Origin: Oscillatoriales cyanobacterium | Lineage (GTDB): Bacteria > Cyanobacteriota > Cyanobacteriia > Cyanobacteriales > Microcoleaceae | Direction of reading: 5' to 3' | Length of the DNA stretch: 41,311 bases | Assembly: GCA_004293365.1 (NCBI GenBank) | Contig: RDYN01000121.1 | Span: forward strand, 1-41,311 | Shown: positions 1-6,964 of the stretch, piece after piece | Layout of the letters: every line of letters begins with the position of its first letter | How positions within the stretch are numbered: the first letter of the stretch is position 1 | Made by a program: the position numbers and the translations under genes | The notes under the pieces: model-generated | Databases searched by the model: none | Seen by the model: only the letters and a program-made list of their open reading frames with translations | Told to the model about the DNA's origin: nothing

Positions 1-105
1 GCCATCACAAGATTGACAAAACTTATATTGCCGATGCCAGCTCAAATTCACTCATCTTTCTAAATGCTGTTTTCTGACTTTTTCAGCAAGCCCTACTTAA
101 ATCCG

Positions 106-195
106 ATCCCCCCTAACCCCCCTTCCCAAGGGGGGAACAAGAATTTCTTCAAAGTCAACCCCTACTCCCCTTGAGAAGGGGGATGCGAGGGGATC
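106..195. repeat. C-run/G-run imperfect inverted repeat
   Basis: The stretch has a C-rich left arm with short CCCCCC runs and a G-rich right arm ending in GAGGGGATC. The outer arms pair imperfectly, and each half also holds its own small hairpin (CCCCCTTCCCAAGGGGG near 118-135). This resembles the dispersed repeats common in Oscillatoriales intergenic DNA. Nothing coding was seen in 1-250. Confidence 0.55.
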
Positions 196-251
196 TCCGG
201 GCAATAAATAGTGTTAAGTGAACCGTATTATATTATCGCGGGATATTCAGT

Positions 252-320
252 ATGGAACTCGCAGATGTAATGGCACTCGTCCATCCGGCGATCGCAGTAG
301 CGCTAGTTTTCAAATGGTTT
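252..320 (+). pseudogene. Possible 5' fragment of a DUF4079-like membrane protein gene
   Basis: An ATG at 252 opens a frame encoding a hydrophobic N-terminus with LVHPAIAVALVF. From memory this resembles the start of cyanobacterial DUF4079 membrane proteins. The similarity stops near 320, exactly where a GGACTTTAGTCC inverted repeat begins. After the repeat the frame carries repeat-derived and unrelated residues and ends at 440, so no intact gene exists here. The likely reading is a gene start truncated by a repeat insertion or deletion. The match is short and recalled rather than searched, so a chance ORF remains possible. Confidence 0.3.
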
Positions 321-372
321 GTAGTAAGGACTTTAGTCCTCTTCCAAATCAGAGGACTAAAGTCCTCACTAC
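321..372. repeat. GGACTTTAGTCC inverted repeat
   Basis: The left arm GTAGTAAGGACTTTAGTCCT pairs with AGGACTAAAGTCCTCACTAC around a short loop, with one mismatch. Each arm also contains the palindrome GGACTTTAGTCC. The same motif recurs at 6942-6962, 9498-9640 and 30970-31256, so it is a dispersed family of this genome. It lies 22 bases beyond the stop of the convergent DALR gene and could act as its terminator. Confidence 0.8.
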
Positions 373-393
373 TAACATTTTTTATAAGTGAAA

Positions 394-1245
394 TCAAAGT
401 TCTATGGGAGCAACGGCGTTTAATAATTCTGCCAGGATAAACCGCAGCAAGGATTGAGTTGCTAATACTAAACCCAATCTGGCTTGGGCGAGTTTTGGCT
501 GTTCTATTCTAACTTCTCCCCAAATCCGACATTGACTGTAAAAAGTCTGAAATGCTTGGCTCAAATTATTGGCTAATTTAAAATAATTGACTGGTTTTTC
601 GCGGTTTTCTACTTCAAAGATAGGATATAAATTGTCAAGAACTGTTAACAGTTCCGAAATTAAACTGCGTTCTGCTGGATGTACTAATAGCAGTCGATCG
701 CCCTCGTCAATCCAGGGGATAGGATTTGGGGCCGCCAGCGACCAAATTTGCGGCGCTGTGGTGACATCCGGCTGTGCGATCGCAATTAACCGATCGCGAT
801 CGGCCATTCGCAGCAGGGAACAGCAGCGCGCGTGGCTGTACTGAATGGGAAACAGCCGATCGGCACAGACAACTGGAGATAAGATTGGATATTCTGGAAC
901 AGGGAGGGAAATTTGAGCTAAACGCTGCAACCAGAAAGCTAAACCCGCATCAGTCAGCTCTAGCTCAATTATGCCAGCCGGCGCGACTTTAACGGCGAAA
1001 TTTGGCCAGCACAGCGGTTGGAGAGTTTCGGCCAACTGTGCGGCGAGATCCTGCGGTGTCTGCTGCCAAGTTTTAGCTAATTTCAGGGCGATCGCAGACA
1101 CGTACACCACCCGCTGCCTATTTTTAGCTTGATTTAACGGAATTTCGCTCGTTGTGCCTTGCTGGCCGATCGCGAAGAGCAACTTTAAGAGCAAAAAACA
1201 CTTCACTGTAACTTCCGGGCACTGGGATATATTTAATGTATCCAT
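394..1245 (-). CDS. DALR anticodon-binding domain protein
   Basis: This 283-residue protein carries a C-terminal all-helical stretch (about 205-283: FKLANNLSQAFQTFYSQC ... LGLVLATQSLLRFILAELL) resembling the DALR anticodon-binding domain of arginyl-tRNA synthetase. The N-terminal part (about 45-125) resembles the additional domain at the front of ArgS. The catalytic HIGH/KMSKS core is absent, so it should not be an active synthetase. Stand-alone DALR proteins of this size occur in cyanobacteria with no known role; tRNA binding is an inference. The start is ATG at 1245. It is divergent from the Crp/Fnr gene, with a shared 356-base intergenic region. Confidence 0.7.
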   Translation of the reverse strand: MDTLNISQCPEVTVKCFLLLKLLFAIGQQGTTSEIPLNQAKNRQRVVYVSAIALKLAKTWQQTPQDLAAQLAETLQPLCWPNFAVKVAPAGIIELELTDAGLAFWLQRLAQISLPVPEYPILSPVVCADRLFPIQYSHARCCSLLRMADRDRLIAIAQPDVTTAPQIWSLAAPNPIPWIDEGDRLLLVHPAERSLISELLTVLDNLYPIFEVENREKPVNYFKLANNLSQAFQTFYSQCRIWGEVRIEQPKLAQARLGLVLATQSLLRFILAELLNAVAPIEL

Positions 1246-1443
1246 ATCGGCTATTTTTGCAGTAAAAGTGCCTAGAGACTGTTACCACTTGTGCTGTCTT
1301 TGTACGTTAAACTGCTGATGTCAGAGATGGTCGATCGGCTCGCCCCGGCGATGTCACATCACAGCAATGGGCTTTCTAGCGATTTTTGGGGTAAATATAC
1401 AATAATTTACGATCGACTCATTGCCGAATTCTACCATTTTCAT

Positions 1444-1457
1444 GTACTTTTTGCTAC
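1444..1457 (+). promoter_or_regulatory. Candidate NtcA-type box (GTA-N8-TAC)
   Basis: The sequence GTACTTTTTGCTAC matches the NtcA consensus GTAN8TAC and lies 145 bases before the ATG of the Crp/Fnr-family gene. That protein has a recognition helix (GSTRVTVTRL) very like NtcA's, so autoregulation or NtcA control is conceivable. The motif is short and about ten chance occurrences are expected in a window this size. No clean TAN3T -10 box was found at the right spacing. Confidence 0.25.
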
Positions 1458-1601
1458 ATTGAGTTTTTAGGTGAAACTGAGAAGAGTCAGCACAGTTAAG
1501 AAGCGTGTCAGCTCGATCGGGGGTTGGTTGTCTCACTTAGTATCGCAATGCAGGCAAAAGCTGTTTTTCTCACTAACTCAATATATCCCAGAGCCTCACT
1601 T

Positions 1602-2447
1602 ATGCAATCAACTTCCACACCTCTAGAAACGATCGATCGACCGTTTATCACCTGGCAGCGAATTATCGACTGGGCCCAGGAACACTACCGCTGCCGGACT
1701 TTTAGCAAAGACGAGAAGATTCCCGCCAGACCCGGACTGCTGTATTTAGTCCAGAAAGGTTCTGTGCGGCTCGTAGGTAGCGCTCAAGTTAGCGTCGCTT
1801 CAACGAAGTCCAAATCCGCTCCCAAAACTACAGAAGAAGCTTTTTTGGGCTTCGTCGGCGCCGGTCAGCCCTTTGAACTGGTTGCTCAGTCTCCGTTTAC
1901 GCTTCAAGCTTACGCCCACGCCGATCACACTCACGTAGTGTGGATGTACTGGCACGACTTGGATAATTGGCCTCACTTCCGCCGGGAAATTTTGGATGCG
2001 TTTCGCTACCAGCACCAGCGAAAACTCCTCTGGCTGAGCACTTTGGGACAGCGCCGGACGATCGACAGATTGCTGGGTTTTCTCACTTTGTTGATCGAAG
2101 AGTTCGGCGAACCCTACGTAGGTGAGGGAGAACCGGATGTGGTTCGGGGCTATCGGCTGCCTTGGGCCTTGACTCACGCTCAAATTGGTAGCGCGATCGG
2201 CTCAACGCGGGTGACGGTGACGCGGCTGATGGGCAAGTTGCGATCGAAAGGTTTGATTAATACTGAGGATGACAATTTAATCTGTTTGCCTGCTAAGGCT
2301 ACTCCTCAAAAGACCAAAAATCAAAAGCAGGATGTAGAAGCATTCCTCGAAGACGATCTCGATGACGATCTCGATGACGATTTCGACGATTCTCTGGATG
2401 AAGATTTCGACGACGATCTCGATGACGATCTCGAAGAATCTGCATAA
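1602..2447 (+). CDS. Crp/Fnr-family transcriptional regulator with acidic C-terminal tail
   Basis: The 281-residue protein has an N-terminal cyclic-nucleotide-binding-like beta domain (LLYLVQKGSVRLVG ... FLGFVGAGQPFEL ... FTLQAYAHADHTHVVWM). A helix-turn-helix follows (LTHAQIGSAIGS, TRVTVTRLMGKLRSKGLI), whose recognition helix is nearly the NtcA/Crp form. The usual RXS phosphate-binding signature for cAMP was not seen, so the ligand is unknown. The last ~38 residues are a repetitive Asp/Glu tail encoded by 12-bp units related to GACGATCTCGAT, unusual for this family. The ATG at 1602 is preferred; an in-frame upstream start at 1524 would add 26 residues with no family resemblance. Confidence 0.85.
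   Translation: MQSTSTPLETIDRPFITWQRIIDWAQEHYRCRTFSKDEKIPARPGLLYLVQKGSVRLVGSAQVSVASTKSKSAPKTTEEAFLGFVGAGQPFELVAQSPFTLQAYAHADHTHVVWMYWHDLDNWPHFRREILDAFRYQHQRKLLWLSTLGQRRTIDRLLGFLTLLIEEFGEPYVGEGEPDVVRGYRLPWALTHAQIGSAIGSTRVTVTRLMGKLRSKGLINTEDDNLICLPAKATPQKTKNQKQDVEAFLEDDLDDDLDDDFDDSLDEDFDDDLDDDLEESA
2346..2442 (+). repeat. Degenerate 12-bp coding repeat (acidic tail)
   Basis: Tandem variants of GACGATCTCGAT encode runs such as DDLDDDLDDDFDD. The unit contains CGAT/HIP1-like pieces. It sits at the very 3' end of the Crp/Fnr gene and keeps the frame. Confidence 0.7.
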
Positions 2448-2492
2448 AATCCTGCGGGCGATTGCTAACAAACAGCGCGTCGCTATTATAGC

Positions 2493-2624
2493 GGGAGCAT
2501 CTGGGTTTTGCATTTGTAGTGCTGTCGGGAGCTCGCGAGCTATAAGGCTCGCGCTCGGGGACGGCACTAAAAGAAAAAATGCTTTCTGTCAAAAAAATGC
2601 TTTTTGCAAAACCCAGATGCTCCC
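2493..2624. mobile_element. MITE-like element, GGGAGCATCT family, copy 1
   Basis: The ends form a perfect 20-bp inverted repeat, GGGAGCATCTGGGTTTTGCA and its complement. An internal GC-rich region contains an imperfect hairpin around GAGCTCGCGAGC. A second copy lies at 13301-13425 with the same end motif but two different bases, changed on both arms. No ORF is present. No clear target duplication flanks this copy. It lies just downstream of the Crp/Fnr gene. Confidence 0.7.
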
Positions 2625-2649
2625 GATGGCTGTTTCCTTATGGATGAGA

Positions 2650-2752
2650 ATTAAATAACTTACAATTTATTGTTCTTGTGGGATGGGCGGGAGAGCCCGT
2701 CCAGAAAGGACGGGCTCTCCGGCCCATCCCACAAATATGTGTAAATTATTTA
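2650..2752 (+). repeat. TGTGGGATGGGC hairpin repeat, copy 1
   Basis: A long hairpin (TGTGGGATGGGC ... GCCCATCCCACA, with an inner GAGAGCCCGTCC stem) is flanked by A/T-rich arms (ATTAAATAACTTACA and TGTAAATTATTTA). The same arrangement occurs in reverse orientation at 4494-4599. The two copies bracket mtnX and mtnB. The hairpin could also terminate transcription. Confidence 0.75.
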
Positions 2753-2762
2753 CAGGAGCGAT

Positions 2763-2820
2763 CCTTCTTCCTTCTTCCTTCTTCCTTCTTCCTTCTTCCT
2801 TCTTCCTTCTTCCTTCTTCA
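2763..2820. repeat. Heptameric short tandem repeat (CTTCTTC)n
   Basis: About eight copies of a 7-bp pyrimidine unit occupy the region before mtnX. In the + strand frame they would encode an artificial FFLLPSS extension upstream of the mtnX start. Heptameric STRRs are known from filamentous cyanobacteria. Confidence 0.85.
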
Positions 2821-2872
2821 GTGTACGATGAGTTGTGTAAACTTTTCCCGTTCTAGAAAGGTGCGACTGACA

Positions 2873-3541
2873 ATGACCGATGACAAGCAAAAATCTCCAA
2901 TCCCGAACAATCAGCAACGGGTGGTATTCTGCGACTTTGACGGCACGATAACTGTTGAAGAAACTTTTGTGGCAATGCTCAAGCATTTTGCACCGGAATT
3001 GTCTTCTCAACTGATGCCGGAAATGTACGCGAGAAGGCTGAGTTTGCGATCGGGTGTGCGGCAGTTGCTAGAGTCTATTCCCTCGGAACGTTACGGGGAA
3101 ATTGTGGAATTTTCTAGGGGAAAGCTGATGCGGCCGGGATTGGTGGAATTGCTGGATTTTTTGGACGAGCAAAGGGTGGATTTTGCGATCGTTTCCGGCG
3201 GTCTTCGGATTATGGTAGAGGCGGTTATGGGCGATTTGGTACACCGGGCGATCGCAATTTACGCTGTAGATGTGGACGCTAGCGGCCCTCGCTTGCAAGT
3301 CAATTCTGACTTTGAAGGAGATGCAGAATTGGTGTCTAAGGTGCGAGTGATGGCGCAGCACCCAGCCCAGGAACAGGTCGCGATCGGAGATTCGCTGACG
3401 GATTTTAACATGGCTTTGCAGGCGAACTCTGTGTTTGCGCGCGATCGGCTGGCAGAGTATCTAGACGAACAGCAAAAGCCGTATACTAAATGGGATAATT
3501 TTTTTGACGTGTTGGAAACTTTATCCCAGCAATGGAATTGA
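2873..3541 (+). CDS. mtnX: HAD-IB phosphatase, MtnX-like (methionine salvage)
   Basis: The 222-residue protein has the HAD motif I FCDFDGTIT (Asp21 nucleophile, Asp23 acid/base), motif II around IVSGG and motif III/IV at IGDSLTDFNMA. The length and sequence fit 2-hydroxy-3-keto-5-methylthiopentenyl-1-phosphate phosphatase, which acts after the MtnB/MtnW steps of the methylthioadenosine salvage pathway. The next gene is mtnB, which supports the call. The ATG at 2873 has AAAGG 11 bases upstream and starts just before the conserved core. An in-frame ATG at 2828 and further upstream starts run into the CTTCTTC satellite and are unlikely. General HAD-IB phosphatase is the fallback. Confidence 0.8.
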   Translation: MTDDKQKSPIPNNQQRVVFCDFDGTITVEETFVAMLKHFAPELSSQLMPEMYARRLSLRSGVRQLLESIPSERYGEIVEFSRGKLMRPGLVELLDFLDEQRVDFAIVSGGLRIMVEAVMGDLVHRAIAIYAVDVDASGPRLQVNSDFEGDAELVSKVRVMAQHPAQEQVAIGDSLTDFNMALQANSVFARDRLAEYLDEQQKPYTKWDNFFDVLETLSQQWN

Positions 3542-3549
3542 AACTAAAC

Positions 3550-3697
3550 TATAGCCTTTCTCAGATTTCTGGAGGTACTCATGGTCCTAGGGCCTAGGGC
3601 CTAGGGCCTAGGGCCTAGGGCCAAACAGGTTATTGGGCATTGGGCGGAGCGAAGCGGAGGGATTGGGCATACCTCACCACGATTGAGAACCGCTATA
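3550..3697. mobile_element. MITE-like element, TATAGC family, copy 1
   Basis: The ends TATAGCCTTTCTCA ... GGAGGTA and TACCTCA ... TTGAGAACCGCTATA form an imperfect terminal inverted repeat. A second copy, in reverse orientation, lies at 13480-13585. Its centre holds a 7-bp satellite (CCTAGGG)n at about 3585-3622. No ORF is present. TA-flanked ends would fit an IS630/mariner-type origin, which is an inference. Confidence 0.6.
3585..3622. repeat. Heptameric short tandem repeat (CCTAGGG)n
   Basis: About five copies of the 7-bp unit CCTAGGG lie inside the TATAGC-family element. The unit contains the palindrome CCTAGG, so the tract can fold on itself. Confidence 0.85.
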
Positions 3698-3717
3698 GGA
3701 ATTGCGCGCGGGAGTTG

Positions 3718-3785
3718 AGAAACCCGGTTTCTTCCTAAATTCCTCGTTCCCAACCCCAAATTTTTTCGTAGAAACCGGGTTTCTT
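3718..3785. repeat. AAACCCGGTTTCTT inverted pair
   Basis: Two copies of the near-palindrome AGAAACCCGGTTTCTT, the second as GAAACCGGGTTTCTT, are separated by about 37 bases just upstream of mtnB. Related copies occur at 11144-11255 and near 29380, so it is a dispersed repeat. Confidence 0.7.
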
Positions 3786-3839
3786 TCCGCAATAACTACT
3801 AACGTAAAAAATAGATAAAAAACTGAGGATTTGGAAAGA

Positions 3840-4469
3840 ATGAGTGGCGATTTGAGAACCGATTTAATTGCAGCAGCTAAACATTTTTACGATCGCGGTT
3901 GGATGGCTGGGACTGCTGGCAATCTTTCAGCCCGCTTACCAGACGGCAGTTTTTGGATTACGGCTAGCGGCCGCCAGAAAGGGCAGTTAACTGCTTCAGA
4001 TTTTATCAGAATGAGCTCCGAAGGTGCGATCGTCGAACAACCCGTTCCCGAGGGCCGCCCTTCCGCCGAAACCAGCATTCATTTAGCCGTTTACAATTGT
4101 TTTCCAGACGCTAAAGCTTGCTACCACGTGCATTCAATCGAAGCAAATTTAGTTTCTCGGCTAACATCAGGCGATGCAGTGCCCTTACCCGCGATCGAAA
4201 TGCTCAAAGGTTTGGGGGTGTGGGAGGAAAACCCGCAGGTGGCGATACCCCTATTTGCAAATTATTTAGAAGTGCCTAAAATAGCCAAGGAAATTTGCGA
4301 ATATTTTGCCGTTTGTACACCCTCTGTACCCGCGTTGTTAATTCGCGATCACGGCATCACAGTCTGGGCCGACTCAACCGCCGCCGCCTACAATTATGTA
4401 GAAATTGTAGAATATATTTTTCGCTACACCCTCGCAGCCAGCCAATTAAACTTAAATTTGAGATGTTAG
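3840..4469 (+). CDS. mtnB: Methylthioribulose-1-phosphate dehydratase
   Basis: This 209-residue class II aldolase/adducin-family protein shows GTAGNLSARL near residue 24, GRPSAETSIHLAVY (Glu77) and the zinc-binding HVHS (His97, His99), plus a later DHGITVW histidine. The length and motifs match MtnB, which dehydrates methylthioribulose-1-phosphate in methionine salvage. The upstream neighbour is the mtnX phosphatase of the same pathway, although a 300-base repeat-rich gap separates them. The ATG at 3840 has GAGGA about 10 bases upstream; a TTG at 3831 would add three residues but sits too close to that site. Confidence 0.88.
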   Translation: MSGDLRTDLIAAAKHFYDRGWMAGTAGNLSARLPDGSFWITASGRQKGQLTASDFIRMSSEGAIVEQPVPEGRPSAETSIHLAVYNCFPDAKACYHVHSIEANLVSRLTSGDAVPLPAIEMLKGLGVWEENPQVAIPLFANYLEVPKIAKEICEYFAVCTPSVPALLIRDHGITVWADSTAAAYNYVEIVEYIFRYTLAASQLNLNLRC

Positions 4470-4493
4470 ATTAGGCTACTCTTAGGATCGCAA

Positions 4494-4599
4494 ATTAAAT
4501 AATTTACACATATTTGTGGGATGGGCGTCCCGGCCGTCCCTAAAGAACGGGCGGGACGCCCATCCCACAAAAACAATAAAAATTGTAAGTTATTTAATT
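4494..4599 (-). repeat. TGTGGGATGGGC hairpin repeat, copy 2 (inverted)
   Basis: This is the reverse-complement counterpart of 2650-2752, with the same A/T-rich flanks and outer stem but a different inner stem (GTCCCGGCCGTCC versus GAGAGCCCGTCC). Pairing is largely kept in both copies. It follows mtnB by about 25 bases and may serve as its terminator. The remainder up to 4734 contains no gene that I can support. Confidence 0.75.
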
Positions 4600-4734
4600 C
4601 TCATTCCTTGGACGCAAAACCGGCATTATGTAGGGTGCGCCGTGCATGGATCCTTGCCGCTAAATATCGTGTCCAACGACTTTTTGAGTCCGCGACTGCA
4701 ACCAACGAGCAAACATCGAGAAGAGGCAACAATT

Positions 4735-5769
4735 ATGGCTAAATATACCAGAGTTTTATCCATAGATGGAGGCGGAATTAGAGGGATAATTCCCGCACAA
4801 ATTGGAGTTACCCTTGAGTCCAAGCTGCAACAAAAAAGTGGCAACCCAGATGCCAGAATAGCTGACTATTTTGATTTAATCGCCGGCACGAGTGCGGGAG
4901 GAATTTTAACCTGCCTCTATTTGTGTCCCGATGCCGAAAATCCTAGCAGGCCTCGGTGGACAGCGGAAGACGCTGTTAATTTTTCCATCAAGAGCGGCCG
5001 CGACGTTTTTAAGAGTTCTTTTTGGCAAAAACTCAAATCTTTCGATGGTTTGGTAGATGAGAAATATCCGAGCGATCGCCTAGAAGAATTCTTTTTGGAA
5101 AATTTTATCGATTGCAAACTCAGCGAACTGCTGAAACCTTGTTTAATTTCCAGTTACGATGTCGAAAGGAGAAAATCTCACTTTTTCAATCAAATAGATG
5201 CTAAAAAATATCCAGCAGCAGACTATTTTATCAGAGATATCGCCAGAGCCACATCTGCTGCTCCCTCTTACTTTGAACTTCCCAAAATCTACTCTTTGAC
5301 AAACGAATCCTACGCTTTAATTGACGGGGGAGTATTTGCAAACAATCCCGCACTTTGTGCCTATGCGGAAGTGAGAAATAAATTAAGAATTCCCGACGAA
5401 CGCCCCGACAGAGGCCCGACAGCAAAAGATATGGTAATTTTATCGCTGGGGACGGGACAAGCTCAGAAAAAATATCCCTACGAAGAAGTGAAAAATTGGG
5501 GTCAAGTTGAGTGGGTTGAGCCTTTGATTAATATCATGATGACGGGAGTTGCTGAAACTGTAAATTATCAAATTCTCCAAATTTTTGATGCAATTGAAAA
5601 ACCCAATCAATATTTGAGAATTACTCCAGATTTGAGCCACGAAAAACCGCTGCCGATTGATAATGCCTCGGAAGAGAAGATATCGGAACTGGTGAGAATT
5701 GGCAAGGAGCAAGCCTCCAAGTATAATGAAGAGTTGGATAAGTTTATTGACTTGTTGCTGGCCCAGTAG
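4735..5769 (+). CDS. Patatin-like phospholipase
   Basis: The 344-residue protein has the full patatin signature: oxyanion loop DGGGIRG (residues 11-17), nucleophile elbow GTSAGG (Ser53) and catalytic DGG (Asp197, in ALIDGGVFANNP). Patatins are Ser-Asp dyad lipid acyl hydrolases that release fatty acids from membrane lipids. No signal peptide is visible, so it is probably cytosolic. The ATG at 4735 has AAGAGG upstream and directly precedes the conserved core; the frame remains open to 4516 but that part derives from the repeat and intergenic DNA. Some patatins are CBASS effectors, but no nucleotidyltransferase or E1/E2 gene is adjacent, so a lipid-metabolism role is favoured. The next gene is a lipid-transport permease. 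Confidence 0.9.
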   Translation: MAKYTRVLSIDGGGIRGIIPAQIGVTLESKLQQKSGNPDARIADYFDLIAGTSAGGILTCLYLCPDAENPSRPRWTAEDAVNFSIKSGRDVFKSSFWQKLKSFDGLVDEKYPSDRLEEFFLENFIDCKLSELLKPCLISSYDVERRKSHFFNQIDAKKYPAADYFIRDIARATSAAPSYFELPKIYSLTNESYALIDGGVFANNPALCAYAEVRNKLRIPDERPDRGPTAKDMVILSLGTGQAQKKYPYEEVKNWGQVEWVEPLINIMMTGVAETVNYQILQIFDAIEKPNQYLRITPDLSHEKPLPIDNASEEKISELVRIGKEQASKYNEELDKFIDLLLAQ

Positions 5770-5789
5770 CCAGAGCATTTTTGATTTGC

Positions 5790-5833
5790 GATTTGAGACT
5801 TCGGCGCGAGCGCTCGCGCCGAAGTCTCAAATC
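5790..5833. terminator. Perfect 44-bp palindrome after the patatin gene
   Basis: The arms GATTTGAGACTTCGGCGCGAGC and its exact complement meet with no loop, giving 22 perfect base pairs per arm. It lies 20 bases beyond the phospholipase stop. A rho-independent terminator is plausible, but no clear T-run follows. It may instead be a dispersed repeat, since GATTTGAGA-type sequence is common here. Confidence 0.6.
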
Positions 5834-5978
5834 TAAAATCGTATAACCCACCAACCGCAACGCCCGCAGACTGAAAATATATGTTGACAAATGGTGCAAT
5901 AATTGCTGTACAATTGGCGAAAATCTCAGTAGTGGCAGTGCTTCTCCTTGTTTGCAATTAATCGCGGACTATTAGTAA

Positions 5979-6791
5979 TTGCTTAAAAAATACCAAAAAA
6001 AGGGCGATCGACATTTAGATGAAACATTCCATAACAGGTGGTTTCAGCGGTTTTTAGTGACGCTGTTCCTGGGCGGCCAAGTCTTGCTGCGCCTACTAAT
6101 CGGCAAAGTTGACCGCCGCAAAATCATGGAACATTTAGTCACAGTAGGCTTGGATTCTTTGCGCTCCGTGCTAATAATAGCATTTTTTGCGGGCATGATT
6201 TTTACTGTTCAATCCGCGAGAGAGTTGATTCGGTTTGGGGCGGTTGGGGCGGTGGGAGGTGCTTTTGCTGTGGCATTTTGCCGCGAATTAGCACCAGTTT
6301 TAACGGCGGGTGTGGTGGCGGGACAAGTAGGTTCTGCTTTTGCCGCAGAGATAGGAGAAATGCAGGTGACGGAACAAATAGACGCCCTGTATATGTTGAG
6401 AACAAATCCGGTTGATTATTTAGTAGTGCCGAGGGTGATAGCTTGCTGCGTCATGCTGCCGATTTTAACAATTTTTTCGGTAGCGGTGGGGATTTTGGGG
6501 GGGCTGTTGGTAGCGGTTAATTTTTATGAGTTGGAACCGTCGGTATTTTTGGAATCGGTGCGGACTTTTTTGGGGCCTTGGGATTTAGTAACTGTGGCAA
6601 TTAAGAGTGTAATTTTTGGGTTGATAATTGCGCTTGTCGGTTGCGGTTGGGGGTTGACGACGGCGGGCGGAGGGAAGGGAGTAGGCCAAGCTGCAACGGC
6701 GGCGGTGGTGACTTCTTGGGTGTTTGTTTTTGTGGCGGATTTCTTTTTATCGCTGTTGCTGTTTCACGAGTTGGGGATTACGAGAAACTGA
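5979..6791 (+). CDS. mlaE: MlaE-family lipid ABC transporter permease
   Basis: The ~270-residue integral membrane protein has five to six hydrophobic segments. Family hallmarks include RSVLIIAFFAGMIFTVQSARELIRFGA, the central ELAPVLTAGVVAGQVGSAFAAEIG motif with MQVTEQIDAL, and a terminal TSWVFVFVADFFLSLLLF helix. MlaE/TGD1 permeases move phospholipids between envelope membranes with an ATPase (MlaF) and an MCE protein (MlaD); neither is in this window. No ATG exists before residue 50, so TTG at 5979 is used; GTG at 6057 is an alternative. The cytosolic N-terminus is normal for the cyanobacterial form. Confidence 0.88.
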   Translation: MLKKYQKKGDRHLDETFHNRWFQRFLVTLFLGGQVLLRLLIGKVDRRKIMEHLVTVGLDSLRSVLIIAFFAGMIFTVQSARELIRFGAVGAVGGAFAVAFCRELAPVLTAGVVAGQVGSAFAAEIGEMQVTEQIDALYMLRTNPVDYLVVPRVIACCVMLPILTIFSVAVGILGGLLVAVNFYELEPSVFLESVRTFLGPWDLVTVAIKSVIFGLIIALVGCGWGLTTAGGGKGVGQAATAAVVTSWVFVFVADFFLSLLLFHELGITRN

Positions 6792-6798
6792 AGTTAAT

Positions 6799-6916
6799 TG
6801 TTAGAAAACTCGGCGGTTTCAACCGCGTCTATACATACAGCGGGGGATAATTGTTGTTAGAAGACTCGGCGGTTGAAACCGCGTCTATACAAACGAAACC
6901 TGCCTCCGCAGGTTAA
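6799..6916. repeat. ACTCGGCGGTT(G/T)CAACCGCGTCTATAC repeats and CCTGCCTCCGCAGG hairpin
   Basis: Two tandem copies of an element containing GGCGGTTTCAACCGC (the second as GGCGGTTGAAACCGC) are followed by a small CCTGCCTCCGCAGG hairpin. The same order, including the final hairpin, recurs at 13168-13224 directly after the DUF1997 gene. Both locations lie just beyond gene stops, consistent with a transcript-end role. Confidence 0.65.
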
Positions 6917-6941
6917 AGAAATAATTAGATAAATTAAGTTC

Positions 6942-6962
6942 GTAGTGAGGACTTTAGTCCTT
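6942..6962. repeat. GGACTTTAGTCC repeat, single arm
   Basis: TTCGTAGTGAGGACTTTAGT is one arm of the family described at 321-372, next to the stop of the SGNH hydrolase gene. Confidence 0.6.
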
Positions 6963-6964
6963 CT

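Noticed and set aside
2277-2592. Minus-strand frames rich in IVIEIVIEIV or RHRDRHRD
   Set aside because: They are antisense readings of the acidic-tail repeat of the Crp/Fnr gene.
2678-2872. N-terminal extension of MtnX
   Set aside because: It translates the hairpin repeat and the CTTCTTC satellite; a better start with a Shine-Dalgarno lies at 2873.
4735-5769. CBASS or other anti-phage effector (patatin/CapV)
   Set aside because: No cyclic-oligonucleotide synthase, E1/E2, JAB or HORMA gene is nearby; neighbours are housekeeping and lipid-transport genes.
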